Part shown: positions 44,086 to 53,545 of the stretch, one piece after another
How positions within the stretch are numbered: position 1 is the stretch's first letter
Layout: each line of letters starts with the position of its first letter
Origin: Myxococcales bacterium
GTDB taxonomy: Bacteria > Myxococcota_C > UBA6777
Assembly: GCA_020632975.1 (NCBI GenBank)
Contig: JACKEL010000004.1
Span: forward strand, 186,001 to 250,000
Direction: 5' to 3'
Length of the DNA: 64,000 nucleotides
Notes under the pieces: generated by a model
What the model was told of the DNA's origin: nothing
The model's input: only the letters and a program-made list of their open reading frames with translations
The model's database searches: none
Translations under genes and position numbers: made by a program

Positions 44086-44110
44086 AGGAGGCCATCTGTA
44101 CCAACTAATT
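43917..44110. mobile_element. MITE-like element with terminal inverted repeats
   Basis: Left end AATTGTTGGTACAGATGGC (43917-43935) and right end, read on the minus strand, AATTAGTTGGTACAGATGGC (44110-44091) are inverted copies; 15 bases are identical without gap. The 194-base interior holds two copies of the 46-48 base repeat and two hairpins (GGGCCC-GTGA-GGGCCC and ACGCCCTTGAGGGCGT). No ORF is present. This is the layout of a miniature inverted-repeat element mobilised by a transposase elsewhere. No clear target-site duplication was seen. Confidence 0.6.
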
Positions 44111-44218
44111 CCCGCCCATTGATAATAAAGAAAATCAAATAGGGATTTTTGGAAAATCACGAGAGTTTGTAAAGGCTTCCCGAACCTAGGAGTTTGCGAA
44201 AAAAAGGTCTGATGTGAC

Positions 44219-44289
44219 GAAGTTTTACGTTCGAAAATAACCTATCTTTTTCATATAGTTGATAATTCTGCTACAGATGGCACGGAGGC
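44219..44289. repeat. 71-base direct repeat, copy 2
   Basis: Second copy of the unit at 43873-43943: GAAGTTTTACGTTCGAAAAT then AACCTATC, TTTTTCATATAGTTGATAATT and CTACAGATGGCACGGAGG. It has one extra T and a few substitutions. It is followed by a fragment resembling the left end of the MITE-like element, so it may be a decayed second insertion. Confidence 0.8.
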
Positions 44290-44320
44290 CCGCCCGTGAG
44301 GGCAGGATATGGCTGGCCCA

Positions 44321-44493
44321 GCGAAGGCTACGAGGATATCGGGGCGAAGGCTACGAGGATCTCTCCTCTCTGGGGCGGGCCTCCGTGCCCGCCCGAATGC
44401 AGGAAATGGCGAAGGCCAAAAGAATACCCCTTCTCTGGGGCGACCCTCCGTGGTCGCCCGAAGTCTATAAGATGGCGAAGGCCAAAAGAATAT
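44321..44493. repeat. tandem repeats and palindromes upstream of the MTase-HNH gene
   Basis: GCGAAGGCTACGAGGAT occurs at 44321 and 44345. ATGGCGAAGGCCAAAAGAAT occurs at 44407 and 44472, 65 bases apart. Between these lie two palindromes: GGGCGGGCCTCCGTGCCCGCCC (44372-44394) and GGGGCGACC...GGTCGCCCG (44437-44460). The palindromes belong to the same family as the array at 5776-6081. The last copy ends 18 bases before the methyltransferase-HNH start. Confidence 0.8.
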
Positions 44494-44510
44494 CCCTATA
44501 AAGGAGCGCC

Positions 44511-46220
44511 ATGAGTACGCGATATTACGATGACCATGCTGCTGATCTGGTGGCTCGTTATGAGCATCTTTCTCCTGAAGAATTGCATAAAGTGTGGTCA
44601 GGTTTGCTGCCTCAAGGCGATGCTGTGGTGTTGGATATCGGGGCGGGATCGGGTCGCGATGCGGCGTGGTTGTGTTCTCATGGCCACGAGGTGCTTGCGG
44701 TGGAACCTTCGAAGGGTATGCGAGAGATGGCGCAAAAGCTCCATCCTAGCGCGCAGATCCGTTGGTTGGACGATCGTCTTCCGAGTCTTTCTGCAACTTA
44801 TGCATTGGAATTGCGATTTGATGTCATCCTCTGTGGTGCGGTGTGGATGCATGTTGCGCCAAGCGAGCGTGCGCGGGCTTTTCGTAAGGTTGTGCAGCTT
44901 CTGAAGCCTGGTGGCATCGTGATCTTTACGCTGCGACAGGGACCACTACCACCGCAGCCGATGGAGTCTGTGGCTCCTGAGGAGTTGGTGCAGTTGAGCC
45001 ATCAGTTTGCGTTGGAGATGGTGTTGCAGCACCAAAGTGGTGATCGACTTCAGCGAGAGGGTGTGTCGTGGGATACGCTGGTGTTTCGTCTCGCGGACGA
45101 TGGGACGGGGACATTACCTTTGTTGCGGCATATCATCTTACACGATGCAAAGACAACGACTTACAAAGTCGCGTTGTTGCGGACTTTGTTGCGTATCGCG
45201 GATGGTGCGACGGGTGCGGTGCTTGCGCGAACGGATGAGACGGTGACGTTGCCTATGGGACTTGTTGCGTTGTACTGGTTGCGGATGTACAAGCCGCTTT
45301 TGCAAAGAGAGCGTCCCATCCCGCAGATCGGGGGGACACGGCAGCTTCGGTTTGTGGGGGAAGCGTTTGATACGTTGTATGATGTGTCGCCTTTCGATCT
45401 TCGTGTGGGGGCGGTCTTTTCGGGCAAACATGCAAAGGCTTTGTTGGAGACATTGTTGTTGGCTTGTCAGTCCATCCAAAGGGGACCTGTGACTTATACC
45501 ACGTTGCCAGAAAGTCTCTTACGTGGCGGTGGGAAGGCTGTTTTTTCTTGCAAGGCCAAACGTTTCAAGATGCGAACGGATGGTCTTTTGCAGCTGGATT
45601 GGAACACGTTGACAGCGCTTGGGGAGTTTACGTTGCCGCGTGCGTTGTGGGATGCGTTGGCGCTTCATGCTTGTTGGGTTGAACCTGCTTTGTTGCAGAC
45701 ATGGATTCAGTTGATGCAGGGGTTTGAAAAGCAGACCTCTCTAACACGGGATCTTGGCGAATATTACGAGGCTTTGCGCTGGCTAGATCCTTTGCGAGAT
45801 ACCCAAGAAGTCCGCAAAAAAGTCGAGTCCCTACAAAAGCAGGGTCTCACGCCACATTGTGTTTGGAGTGGGAAGCCCATCGTAGGGGCCTTTGCGGTGG
45901 ATCATTGTTTTCCTTTTGCGCACTGGCCCAACAATGATCTATGGAATCTCTTGCCCACGCTTCCGCAAGTGAATCAGAAGAAGTCTGATCGCTTACCATC
46001 AGCTTCGTTGTTGAGCCAAGCCCAAGAGAGGATTCTTGCTTGGTGGGACGGGGCTTATCTGCAACCTTCTGAACAGACGCGTTTTTTCCAAGAAGCTCGC
46101 ACGGCGTTACCTTGGGGAGAGCAGGGCAAATCGCTTGATACAGCGGGTGTTTTTGATGCGTTGCAGATCCAACGTATGCGACTGCGACAAACACAACAGC
46201 TTTTGGAGTGGAATGGTTGA
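44511..46220 (+). CDS. methyltransferase-HNH nuclease fusion protein
   Basis: 569 residues. Residues 1-165 are a class I SAM methyltransferase (VVLDIGAGSGRDAAWL at about 39-54, FDVILCGAVWMHV, LLKPGGIVIFTLRQG). Residues 170-440 are unassigned. Residues 450-490 form an HNH-type site: C450-VWSGK, VDH (463-465), NNDLWNLLP and N488-QKKSD. AAAGGAGCG precedes the ATG. HNH nucleases fused to a methyltransferase suggest a role in DNA or RNA modification and cleavage, perhaps defence; this is inferred. The gene is flanked by repeats and has no obvious partner gene in the window. Confidence 0.85.
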   Translation: MSTRYYDDHAADLVARYEHLSPEELHKVWSGLLPQGDAVVLDIGAGSGRDAAWLCSHGHEVLAVEPSKGMREMAQKLHPSAQIRWLDDRLPSLSATYALELRFDVILCGAVWMHVAPSERARAFRKVVQLLKPGGIVIFTLRQGPLPPQPMESVAPEELVQLSHQFALEMVLQHQSGDRLQREGVSWDTLVFRLADDGTGTLPLLRHIILHDAKTTTYKVALLRTLLRIADGATGAVLARTDETVTLPMGLVALYWLRMYKPLLQRERPIPQIGGTRQLRFVGEAFDTLYDVSPFDLRVGAVFSGKHAKALLETLLLACQSIQRGPVTYTTLPESLLRGGGKAVFSCKAKRFKMRTDGLLQLDWNTLTALGEFTLPRALWDALALHACWVEPALLQTWIQLMQGFEKQTSLTRDLGEYYEALRWLDPLRDTQEVRKKVESLQKQGLTPHCVWSGKPIVGAFAVDHCFPFAHWPNNDLWNLLPTLPQVNQKKSDRLPSASLLSQAQERILAWWDGAYLQPSEQTRFFQEARTALPWGEQGKSLDTAGVFDALQIQRMRLRQTQQLLEWNG

Positions 46221-46291
46221 TTCTCTTGCGTGGGTTGGTCAGTGAATATGGCGGAAGATACGGATGTTTCTGCTTTTTGGGGAGGGTGTGT

Positions 46292-47551
46292 TTAGTTGGC
46301 GCAGCAGCGGAAGCCTGTGGAGTAGTCCCAGTGAAGGGTGTTGTGGGCGGTGGTTCGGTAAAGACAGCCGTTTCCGTTGCGGTAGGTATCGACGTAGAAG
46401 CCACCGCGAAAGGTTCCTGTGGGATCAGCGGTCCATTCGTGGAGGTTGCCCATCATGTCGTAAACCCCCTCTGCTGTAAGGCATCCCGTTTTGTCGCCTG
46501 TCTTGGCGAGGGATTGTGGGAGTTGGTTGAGGCATTGGTGCTGGATCTTGGAATAGACCCATGATTGGGAAGAATTGAAGTATTCCACGGCGGGGTGGAC
46601 AGAACGGGCATCGTTGCATACGCCGTTTTGTCGGCTGTTTCCGTAAGGATAAGTCCATCCGCTGGGGCCTTGGCAGGCGCGTAACCACTCTTGGTCTGTG
46701 CAAAGTCGCTTTCCTGCTTCGATGCAAGCTTGTTTGGCTTGATCTCCGCTGATGTAGCCTTGTGGAACGGCGCCAGGTGCGGACACAGCGCGGACACGGG
46801 TGGTTCCTGGGTTAAAGTAGGGTGACCAGGGTTGTGTTTGGCCGCTAGGAAGGACTTCCACCAAAAAGGCCTCCCATCGGTCGATACAGAATGTGCTGAC
46901 GCGTGTCATCCCGGCAGGACAACCCCCTAGGCCTGCTGGAGCGGTGATGCCTGTGTTGGGTTGGGGCTTGGCGTTTGGATCGCAAGAAGAGGTCGTGGTT
47001 TGGGGAACGCAACACTGGATACCTGCGGGGCCTGGACAGTAGCCAGGGACGGGCTTGTTGGGACTTGCGCAGTCTGTCGTTTGCATACAAGTTCCAGGGA
47101 CGCCTTGGACTTGGCAGGGGGTTCCCACAGGATCGGGTGGTGGGCCTTCTGTGCGTGGCTCGGTGGGTGTGGGATCGGGTGATCTTTCGGGTGGGGTAGG
47201 TTCTTTCTCAGGGAGGGCTGGGATTTCTTCGGGTAGAGGGGGCTCTAGCTGCATCTCAGGAAGCGCTTCGGGTTGTGTGGCCTCGGGTTGAGTCGCTTCG
47301 TTTGTGGAGGGCTCGATGGATCTGGCATCTTCGGGTGTTGTGATTTCTTCGGGTGGAAGGGCTTCTTGGGAGATGGTCTCTGGTGTTGCTTCACTGTTTT
47401 GATCTGCGATGCCGGGTTCTTTGTTGGTATCTGAATGACCATCAAGGATATGCAGGTTGCCTTCTGGATGGGGATTGGGGTCGCAAGCGAGGCTGACGAA
47501 AAAGTACAGCGTCATCAACATCCACGCCCAAACAAGTTTGCGTTGGAGCAT
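46292..47551 (-). CDS. lipoprotein with formylglycine-generating-enzyme (FGE/SUMF) fold
   Basis: About 419 residues. Lipobox VSLAC near residue 23, then a 110-residue Glu/Pro/Thr-rich spacer and a short Cys module. Residues about 215-419 fit the FGE-sulfatase family: AGKRLCTDQEWLRACQGP, YPYGNSRQNGVCNDA, GVYDMMGNLHEWT and a terminal GFRCCAN. The family includes true formylglycine makers and many unrelated surface proteins; the C-terminal RCC might not be the catalytic Cys pair. The ATG at 47551 follows AAAGGTG; longer starts have no signal peptide. Confidence 0.88.
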   Translation of the reverse strand: MLQRKLVWAWMLMTLYFFVSLACDPNPHPEGNLHILDGHSDTNKEPGIADQNSEATPETISQEALPPEEITTPEDARSIEPSTNEATQPEATQPEALPEMQLEPPLPEEIPALPEKEPTPPERSPDPTPTEPRTEGPPPDPVGTPCQVQGVPGTCMQTTDCASPNKPVPGYCPGPAGIQCCVPQTTTSSCDPNAKPQPNTGITAPAGLGGCPAGMTRVSTFCIDRWEAFLVEVLPSGQTQPWSPYFNPGTTRVRAVSAPGAVPQGYISGDQAKQACIEAGKRLCTDQEWLRACQGPSGWTYPYGNSRQNGVCNDARSVHPAVEYFNSSQSWVYSKIQHQCLNQLPQSLAKTGDKTGCLTAEGVYDMMGNLHEWTADPTGTFRGGFYVDTYRNGNGCLYRTTAHNTLHWDYSTGFRCCAN

Positions 47552-47767
47552 CACCTTTCTTGTTCCTTCCGTGTATGTTTGAAAGTCTTGGACTTGACCC
47601 ATCCTTGGGTCTTTGCGAGAAAAGACCTTTGTTGTTTGTGGTTTTGTCTCAAGAAGTGCGAGCATAAAGCTTCTTGAATTTGCTGCCAAGCCACAGCACG
47701 ATATCTGAGAGAGCCAAGCGAAGGTGCGGAGGCTTTGGAGATCGTTGGCGAGAAAAGACGGAAGATC

Positions 47768-49675
47768 ATGTCGTTGATGGATTGGGCGAGATTTCGCTGG
47801 AACTTTTTGAAGGGTTTACACAACACACCAAGTAAGGTGGCACCGCTTTTTTTGGAGCGTTACCTCGCGGCGGGTGGAGAGTGGACATTGCAACAACAAC
47901 GCAATTTGAAGGCGTTGTTAGAAGACCCAGACACAGATGCGATGTCGATCTTGCTTTTGCTCGCGCACGTCGATCCCATGGGGGTGAAAGATGCGATCAC
48001 TTGGCTGCGTCAACAAAAGATCTGGGGGGAAGGGATCGCGGAGCAGAAAAGCTTTGCTACAAAAAGGTCGGTGGGTGAGAAAGAATCTTTTGAAAATTAT
48101 GGTGAGTTTCTTTCTTTTTTGTGGAAAGAGATCGCAGAGCCTTTGACGGGACTTTTGGAACAGCTTCAAGGGAAGGACGAAGTCGCGCGCGAGCGGGCTT
48201 TTTCAGAGCTTCAGGACTATGGCCGCGGTGCGTATCGCGCGTTGCCTGCTTTGGAAAAAGCACTGTCTTATGAGACGCCCTTGCGCCAACGCACTGCGCT
48301 TTTGATACAGATCGACGAGATCGATCATCCCGAAGCCATGGAGCTTTTGTGTTCCTTTGCGCATCAGGATTACCCAGCACCTTCGTTACAGACGTTGGCG
48401 CGGATCTTGAGTGAACGCCAACATGTGCGTGCGCCGCAGCTTTTGGGAGAGATGTTGGAGCGGGTGCGGCTTGGGAGTTCAGAACATCAGGAGATCTGCA
48501 ATTACATGGGGCATCTTGGGGCGGCATCTCGCCCGCTAGGTGGGATGTTACGTTCGCTTTTGGAACAGGAATATCCGCGTTTGTGGCCTGTTGTGTGCAA
48601 GGCTTTGTATCAGATTGATCCCAAGATGCTCGATGCTTCGGCTTTTTCGAAAATGCTTCAACGGCTACATCATCCTTTGTATGCGCATCGTGGCCAAGCG
48701 GTGCGGGCGTTGTCTTGGTGGCGTCATTTGGATGCTGAGGCGTGTGAGGCTTTGTTGGGGCATGTGAAGATGCTGAGTGACCCAAAAGAGCAGGGGATGG
48801 TCTTGAATGCGTTGGCCTCTGCGCCAAGTGAGAAGGTGCGCGACTTTTTGTGGCATCTGTTGTGGCATCAGGAAAGTCTGGGAGAAGCGGCATTACAGGC
48901 GTTGTTGCGTTATGCGGAACATACGCCTGAAGAGTTGGAACAGCTTTTTTTGTGGGCCAAGCAAAAGAAAGAAGAGATGGCCCTTTTTGCAGTGATGGAG
49001 CAGATCGGGAAACTTCGATATCATCCTTTGCGCGAAGCGTTGGAGTCGATTGCATCGTCTTTTTCGCGTTCTTCTTCTTTGGCGAGTGTGTTGCGATGGA
49101 CGCTTGCAAGGTTGGAAAGTCCCCTTGCTTTGGACTTGTTGGAAGGATTGTTCAAAGAAGAACATCCGATCGCGCTGTTGCGGGTGGGGCCTTACAATGG
49201 CTTTGTGGTGTTGCGTGTGCTTGGCGAAAAGGCCGAGAAACTGAGTGGTTTGTTACGCTTTTTTAGAGACAAAGCAGACGATCACGCGTTGCGTTTGGAG
49301 ATGCAGCGTACCTTGTTGCATCTTTCTTCCAAAGAACGCGTAGCACCCGACGATTTTATCTTTTTGTCGCTTTCAAGTTGCGAGTATTTGTGGATGTACC
49401 GCCACTCTTTTGGGATGAAGCGGCATCTTGGGGAGCTTGCGCTGTTGTTGGAGCGCTTTGCCTTGGATGTGCAAGCGTCGCGTTTGATGGCGTCAGGGGC
49501 GTGGCGTGTGCTTTTTCTGTATCTACAACAAAGGCTGCTTTTTTTGCCTGGGTGGTCAGAGATCGCGGCTGCACGGGAGGATGTACAGCGTGGTGTCTCG
49601 CACCATCTCGCAAGATTACAAGAGACTGAGATGTCTTCGTACGCTATCGAGTTAGAAGGTGCCCTCTACACATAA
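47768..49675 (+). CDS. HEAT-repeat-like protein, tandem paralogue A
   Basis: About 635 residues, alpha-helical repeat protein without signal peptide. The N-terminus (MDWARFRWNFLKGLHNTPSK, then PLFLERYLAAGGEWTLQQQR) is paralogous to the next gene (RDWLQLEFSMVRAPEIATLL, LLKRYLQQPVAWTAKQK). Helix pairs with HEAT spacing follow, including HVRAPQLLGEMLERVRLG. Ribosome site is weak. It is 10 bases upstream of paralogue B, hence co-transcribed. Function unknown. Confidence 0.8.
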   Translation: MSLMDWARFRWNFLKGLHNTPSKVAPLFLERYLAAGGEWTLQQQRNLKALLEDPDTDAMSILLLLAHVDPMGVKDAITWLRQQKIWGEGIAEQKSFATKRSVGEKESFENYGEFLSFLWKEIAEPLTGLLEQLQGKDEVARERAFSELQDYGRGAYRALPALEKALSYETPLRQRTALLIQIDEIDHPEAMELLCSFAHQDYPAPSLQTLARILSERQHVRAPQLLGEMLERVRLGSSEHQEICNYMGHLGAASRPLGGMLRSLLEQEYPRLWPVVCKALYQIDPKMLDASAFSKMLQRLHHPLYAHRGQAVRALSWWRHLDAEACEALLGHVKMLSDPKEQGMVLNALASAPSEKVRDFLWHLLWHQESLGEAALQALLRYAEHTPEELEQLFLWAKQKKEEMALFAVMEQIGKLRYHPLREALESIASSFSRSSSLASVLRWTLARLESPLALDLLEGLFKEEHPIALLRVGPYNGFVVLRVLGEKAEKLSGLLRFFRDKADDHALRLEMQRTLLHLSSKERVAPDDFIFLSLSSCEYLWMYRHSFGMKRHLGELALLLERFALDVQASRLMASGAWRVLFLYLQQRLLFLPGWSEIAAAREDVQRGVSHHLARLQETEMSSYAIELEGALYT

Positions 49676-49685
49676 GGAAAGCCTG

Positions 49686-51977
49686 ATGATCTTGGATCGA
49701 CCTTTGCGAAGAAGCACAAAGAGAGACTGGTTGCAGCTTGAATTTTCGATGGTACGGGCGCCAGAGATCGCGACTTTGTTGTTGAAGCGTTATCTTCAAC
49801 AGCCTGTTGCGTGGACTGCGAAACAAAAGGCCTATCTCGAAGAGGTTTTGCGTAGGAACAAAAAACGCGCAGAAGATATCTTACAGGCTGTGCGGGATGT
49901 CGACTTTTTGCAGATGGCGTCTTTGATGCAGAGCCTCGATGCATCGCTGTTGGACGAGCTTTTTGGCCCTTTGCCTGTCAGGTATGGCGAGGCCATCGAG
50001 GAGCCCGTGCACCATGGAAATCTCTTTCAGTCGTTGCGCCAAGAGCCTTTGAATGGTGCGCGCGAAGGGGTGGCTTGGTTGTTCCGTCAACTGGAAGCAG
50101 AGCCCGATACTTTCGTAAAAAGACAGCATCTTCATTCTCTTTTGTGGCTCGACATCGATCATGTCAATCGTCGGTTGTTGCGAGACTTTCACAACATGGA
50201 TGCAGATGTTGCGAGTTCATTTGCTTTTTTTATGTCGCAAAGACACTGTTTGGAACTCTTGCCTTCTTTGCTTCAGGTGACCGTGGGGCGGTCGAAAGAG
50301 TACTTTTCTGTCTCTGGCGACCTGCGATATTACGACCCTGTTTTGCGTAGGGATTTAGAGCACGTGCTCCCTTTGTTGGAGACATCTTCTTCTCTGACGC
50401 AGTCCCAAAAGATTCGTTTGTTGGCACCCTATTTTGCACAAGAAGTGGCGCATCCTTTTGTTGAAAAGAACCTAAAGCTTTTTCAGGCGCTTGCGGAGAG
50501 GTCGCAGAAAGGAAAAGAGATCGAAGGCCGGCTTTTGGGGAACTTGAGAGAGTTTTCTCTTGAGCTGGAATACATGGCACAAGAGATGTCTGAGGGCTCG
50601 CTACCTGAAGCTTTTCGAGAGCCGCTTCGCTCTTTGATCTCGCATATCCCTCCCCAATACCAACGTCATCTGTTGCCTCTGCTTGGTGATGATCCTTCTA
50701 AGGAAGCGGAAGAAATCCTTATTCGATTTTTTTCTGAAAGCGCGAATGATCTACAATATGCCGCAGCTTCGGGGATTTTGCGCTCCTTGCAGCATCCGTC
50801 TGGGTTGTCGCGACTGCTGAAGCTGGAGATCAAAAATCTTTCTCGGGTAGAGTATCTTAGCGAGACAGAGGCTCCCAACCGTGCGGCGGAAATGGTCGTT
50901 TTTGACGTAGAGGAGGGGGGAGACATTCTTTTCTCGGGCACCTCTCCTCCGCGCACCTCTCCTTTTTCACCGAGCACAGAAGCTGTTCGAGACGATGGTG
51001 TTGTTCTTTTGGGGGCCGCGACACAGTTGGCGGGTGCTCTCTCTCTTGAAGGGGGGACTCAAGCTGTGGAGGCCGATGGTTCGGGGGAAGATGGTTTGGA
51101 TGCATCGTCTTTTTTGGAGGAACAAAGCCCAGATGCGTTGCCTTCTTTTCAGGAAGAGACCCCTCGGGCCCTTTGGTATCAAGACGATGGCAGCGAGACA
51201 GACGAACGTTCTTTCGATGAACTTGTGGAAGAGTTAAGGGAGCTTTCTTCTTCGCCGATGCCATCTTTGTTTGATCGTTTCCCTGGCGGTCGTGGCGCGA
51301 TCGCGAAGTGGGTAGGGCTGCATCGTTATCAAGAGGCGTTGCCTTTGTTGCAGTATTGGTTTCACCATCGAGACGCGAATCATTGGGATGTGACAGAGCT
51401 TTTGCTTGCTTTGGCGCGATTTGGCGATTTTTCGATCGTCCCGTTTTTAAAGGAAAATCTACCAGCCTTGGTCGAGCCATTCAACTACGTGCGATGGCAA
51501 GCGAATGTCGCTTTGCGTGCTGCGCGGATCTTGTGTCCACGAGACCCTTCTTTGGCGCCATTGTACAAGGATATCTGGTCAAAGATCGGCCTACGAAAAG
51601 ACGGTCACTGGGTGCGTTTGGTGTGGGCGCGTTCTTTTGGGGCGGAACTGAGTTTGGATCAGTGTTTGGCGCTTTTGTTTTTCCTCAAATACGAACTCCT
51701 CGAAGCCAAAGACAAAGTCGTGCTTGAGGAGACGATCCAAGAGATGCAATTTGTCTTAGAAAGATTGCAGCCTTATGGAAAGATCTTGGGGGAGGAGACT
51801 TGCGAATTATTAAGCGAATATTTTGCATCTCGCTTTTTGTTTTTGTCACACGCTGAAGATGTTCAAGAAACAGTTCATCGCCTCGAAAGCTTGTTTCAGA
51901 CCTTGCATCCGAAGTTTCGTCAACGCATCGAAGAACATCATGACCGCTACGAAGAGACCTTGTTTCGCGATGAATGA
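49686..51977 (+). CDS. HEAT-repeat-like protein, tandem paralogue B
   Basis: About 763 residues. AAGGAA precedes the ATG at 49686. An N-terminal module of about 390 residues like that of paralogue A, then an acidic, Ser/Gly-rich, low-complexity linker (about 425-515, with EEGGDILFSG, EADGSGEDGLDASSF and DDGSETDERSFDEL), then more helical repeats (about 545-745). No enzymatic motif. The disordered linker and two helical scaffolds suggest a protein-interaction role, which is inferred. It is convergent with the GMC oxidoreductase gene. Confidence 0.8.
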   Translation: MILDRPLRRSTKRDWLQLEFSMVRAPEIATLLLKRYLQQPVAWTAKQKAYLEEVLRRNKKRAEDILQAVRDVDFLQMASLMQSLDASLLDELFGPLPVRYGEAIEEPVHHGNLFQSLRQEPLNGAREGVAWLFRQLEAEPDTFVKRQHLHSLLWLDIDHVNRRLLRDFHNMDADVASSFAFFMSQRHCLELLPSLLQVTVGRSKEYFSVSGDLRYYDPVLRRDLEHVLPLLETSSSLTQSQKIRLLAPYFAQEVAHPFVEKNLKLFQALAERSQKGKEIEGRLLGNLREFSLELEYMAQEMSEGSLPEAFREPLRSLISHIPPQYQRHLLPLLGDDPSKEAEEILIRFFSESANDLQYAAASGILRSLQHPSGLSRLLKLEIKNLSRVEYLSETEAPNRAAEMVVFDVEEGGDILFSGTSPPRTSPFSPSTEAVRDDGVVLLGAATQLAGALSLEGGTQAVEADGSGEDGLDASSFLEEQSPDALPSFQEETPRALWYQDDGSETDERSFDELVEELRELSSSPMPSLFDRFPGGRGAIAKWVGLHRYQEALPLLQYWFHHRDANHWDVTELLLALARFGDFSIVPFLKENLPALVEPFNYVRWQANVALRAARILCPRDPSLAPLYKDIWSKIGLRKDGHWVRLVWARSFGAELSLDQCLALLFFLKYELLEAKDKVVLEETIQEMQFVLERLQPYGKILGEETCELLSEYFASRFLFLSHAEDVQETVHRLESLFQTLHPKFRQRIEEHHDRYEETLFRDE

Positions 51978-52030
51978 GCGGGAACTACCGCGAAAAGAAG
52001 GCGCAAGCAAAAGAGTGTAAGACTTTTTCT

Positions 52031-53545
52031 TTAGTTTTCTTGGAGGATGGAAGCTGCGCAGAGGTGGGCAAGGGCAACGATCGAAGTCTGCGGATTGACG
52101 CCTGTATTGGAAGGGAAGATGCTGGCGTCGGATACAAAAAGTCCTTTGGTGGTGTGTGTTTGGAAGTTGGTATCAATGACGCCTTTTTGGGGATCACTGT
52201 GGAGGCGGCAGGTGCCGAAGAGATGGGTGGCGAGCGCATTAAAGTATTTGGGGTGGAGTGGGACTTCTTGTTCGAGTGTAGAAAAACGTTTGGGGTCAGA
52301 GACTTTTTCGTCCCAATTGTGGATGCCTGGATACACGAAGGACGCGCCTGCTGCGAGCATGATCTCACCCATGACACGGATGCCACGGCGGATCTTGGTG
52401 AGGTCATTTTTGGTCAGAGAGTAGCTGACTTTGGGTTGGCCTGTCCAAGAGGGTTTGACGGAACCACGGGCTTCTGCGCGGATCGCGGCGCCCCAGTTGG
52501 CCCAATACACGAGATCTGCGATGTCATGGGAAAGTTCTTCGCCAAAGCTTTTGAGCCTGGATGCAACAAAGGACATATCGAACCCAAGGGCTTCGACTTT
52601 GATTCCTTCGCGGCGCAGTCCTGTTACTTCGTGCCCTTGGGTTGCGCCTTCCCACATGCGAACAGGTGTGGGAAATCTGCCCGTGATCCCGACGCCTGGG
52701 TGACACTGAAAGGCTTTTCCCAACATCGGGTGGCGTAGGCCGCTTTTCCAAAGCAAAAGTGGTGAATGGAGCGCTCCTGCCGCGATAATCACACGTGGGG
52801 CATGGATGGCTAGGCGTCCACCGCCCTTGGTTTGGGCTTCGATGCCTTCGACGTTTTGGTTGCGGTGAAGGATGCGCTTGGCGCAAACAGAGTGGTAGAG
52901 CAGGGCTTGGTGTTGTAGTGCTTCAGGGATGTACGTGCGGTCCATGCTGAGCTTGTGGCCTTCTGGGCAGCCTTGCATGCAACGCCCAAGTCCTCGACAT
53001 CCTCGGACATTTCGAGAGATCGGGCGATGTTCATAACCTAGGGCTTGCGCTCCTTTGCCAAGGAGCAGGTTGTTCGGGCCGCTGATCTCTTCGGGTGTTG
53101 GGTGGATATGGAGATCTTGTTCGACGCGATCAAGGCTTTGGGAGACAGCTTCCCAAGGGAGGGTTTCGGCAAGTTTGGGGTCATCGTCGAGCCATTCTTG
53201 ATGGACATCTTTGGGGAGTCGCCAAGAGATCGCTCCATTGATCACGGAGGTTCCGCCCACTGCGCAACCTTGCACAAGGGGGAGCGGCAGATTACCCATC
53301 GCTAGGGTCGCACCAACATTGCGGTAAAGTTCGGCATTGGCGGTCCAAGCATCTGGCGGGAACTCTTGTGGGAGCCAGAGACGACCTTCTTCAAGGAGGA
53401 CGACGCGAAGCCCCGCCATCGCGAGGTCTCGTGCGACGGTTGCTCCACCTGGTCCACTCCCTACAACGACGGCATCCGCGCGCAGCGTTTGTTCTTTGGC
53501 GAGTTGCGAACCATCAAAGATGGCGTGTGCGAGATCTTCGTACAA
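52031..53545 (-). CDS. GMC-family FAD oxidoreductase, long-chain alcohol oxidase-like
   Basis: 504 residues from a TTG at 53545, which has GAGGA six to seven bases upstream. No in-frame ATG lies further upstream, although the frame stays open to 53659 and looks family-like (DPHGRPRCDAKAYT). FAD-binding VVVGSGPGGATVARDL (about 26-41), VGGTSVINGAISWRLP, a four-Cys segment RGCRGLGRCMQGCPEGHKLS, and the C-terminal HLFGTCRLHSDP and NTGVNPQTSIVALAH are seen. It probably oxidises long-chain or sterol-like alcohols. The small protein and membrane protein upstream likely form its complex. Confidence 0.88.
   Translation of the reverse strand: MYEDLAHAIFDGSQLAKEQTLRADAVVVGSGPGGATVARDLAMAGLRVVLLEEGRLWLPQEFPPDAWTANAELYRNVGATLAMGNLPLPLVQGCAVGGTSVINGAISWRLPKDVHQEWLDDDPKLAETLPWEAVSQSLDRVEQDLHIHPTPEEISGPNNLLLGKGAQALGYEHRPISRNVRGCRGLGRCMQGCPEGHKLSMDRTYIPEALQHQALLYHSVCAKRILHRNQNVEGIEAQTKGGGRLAIHAPRVIIAAGALHSPLLLWKSGLRHPMLGKAFQCHPGVGITGRFPTPVRMWEGATQGHEVTGLRREGIKVEALGFDMSFVASRLKSFGEELSHDIADLVYWANWGAAIRAEARGSVKPSWTGQPKVSYSLTKNDLTKIRRGIRVMGEIMLAAGASFVYPGIHNWDEKVSDPKRFSTLEQEVPLHPKYFNALATHLFGTCRLHSDPQKGVIDTNFQTHTTKGLFVSDASIFPSNTGVNPQTSIVALAHLCAASILQEN

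Noticed and set aside
48057..49109. Minus-strand open frame of 350 codons antisense to HEAT paralogue A
   Set aside because: Low-complexity Ala/Lys/Pro/Ser composition typical of a shadow; the plus-strand gene has a paralogue next door.
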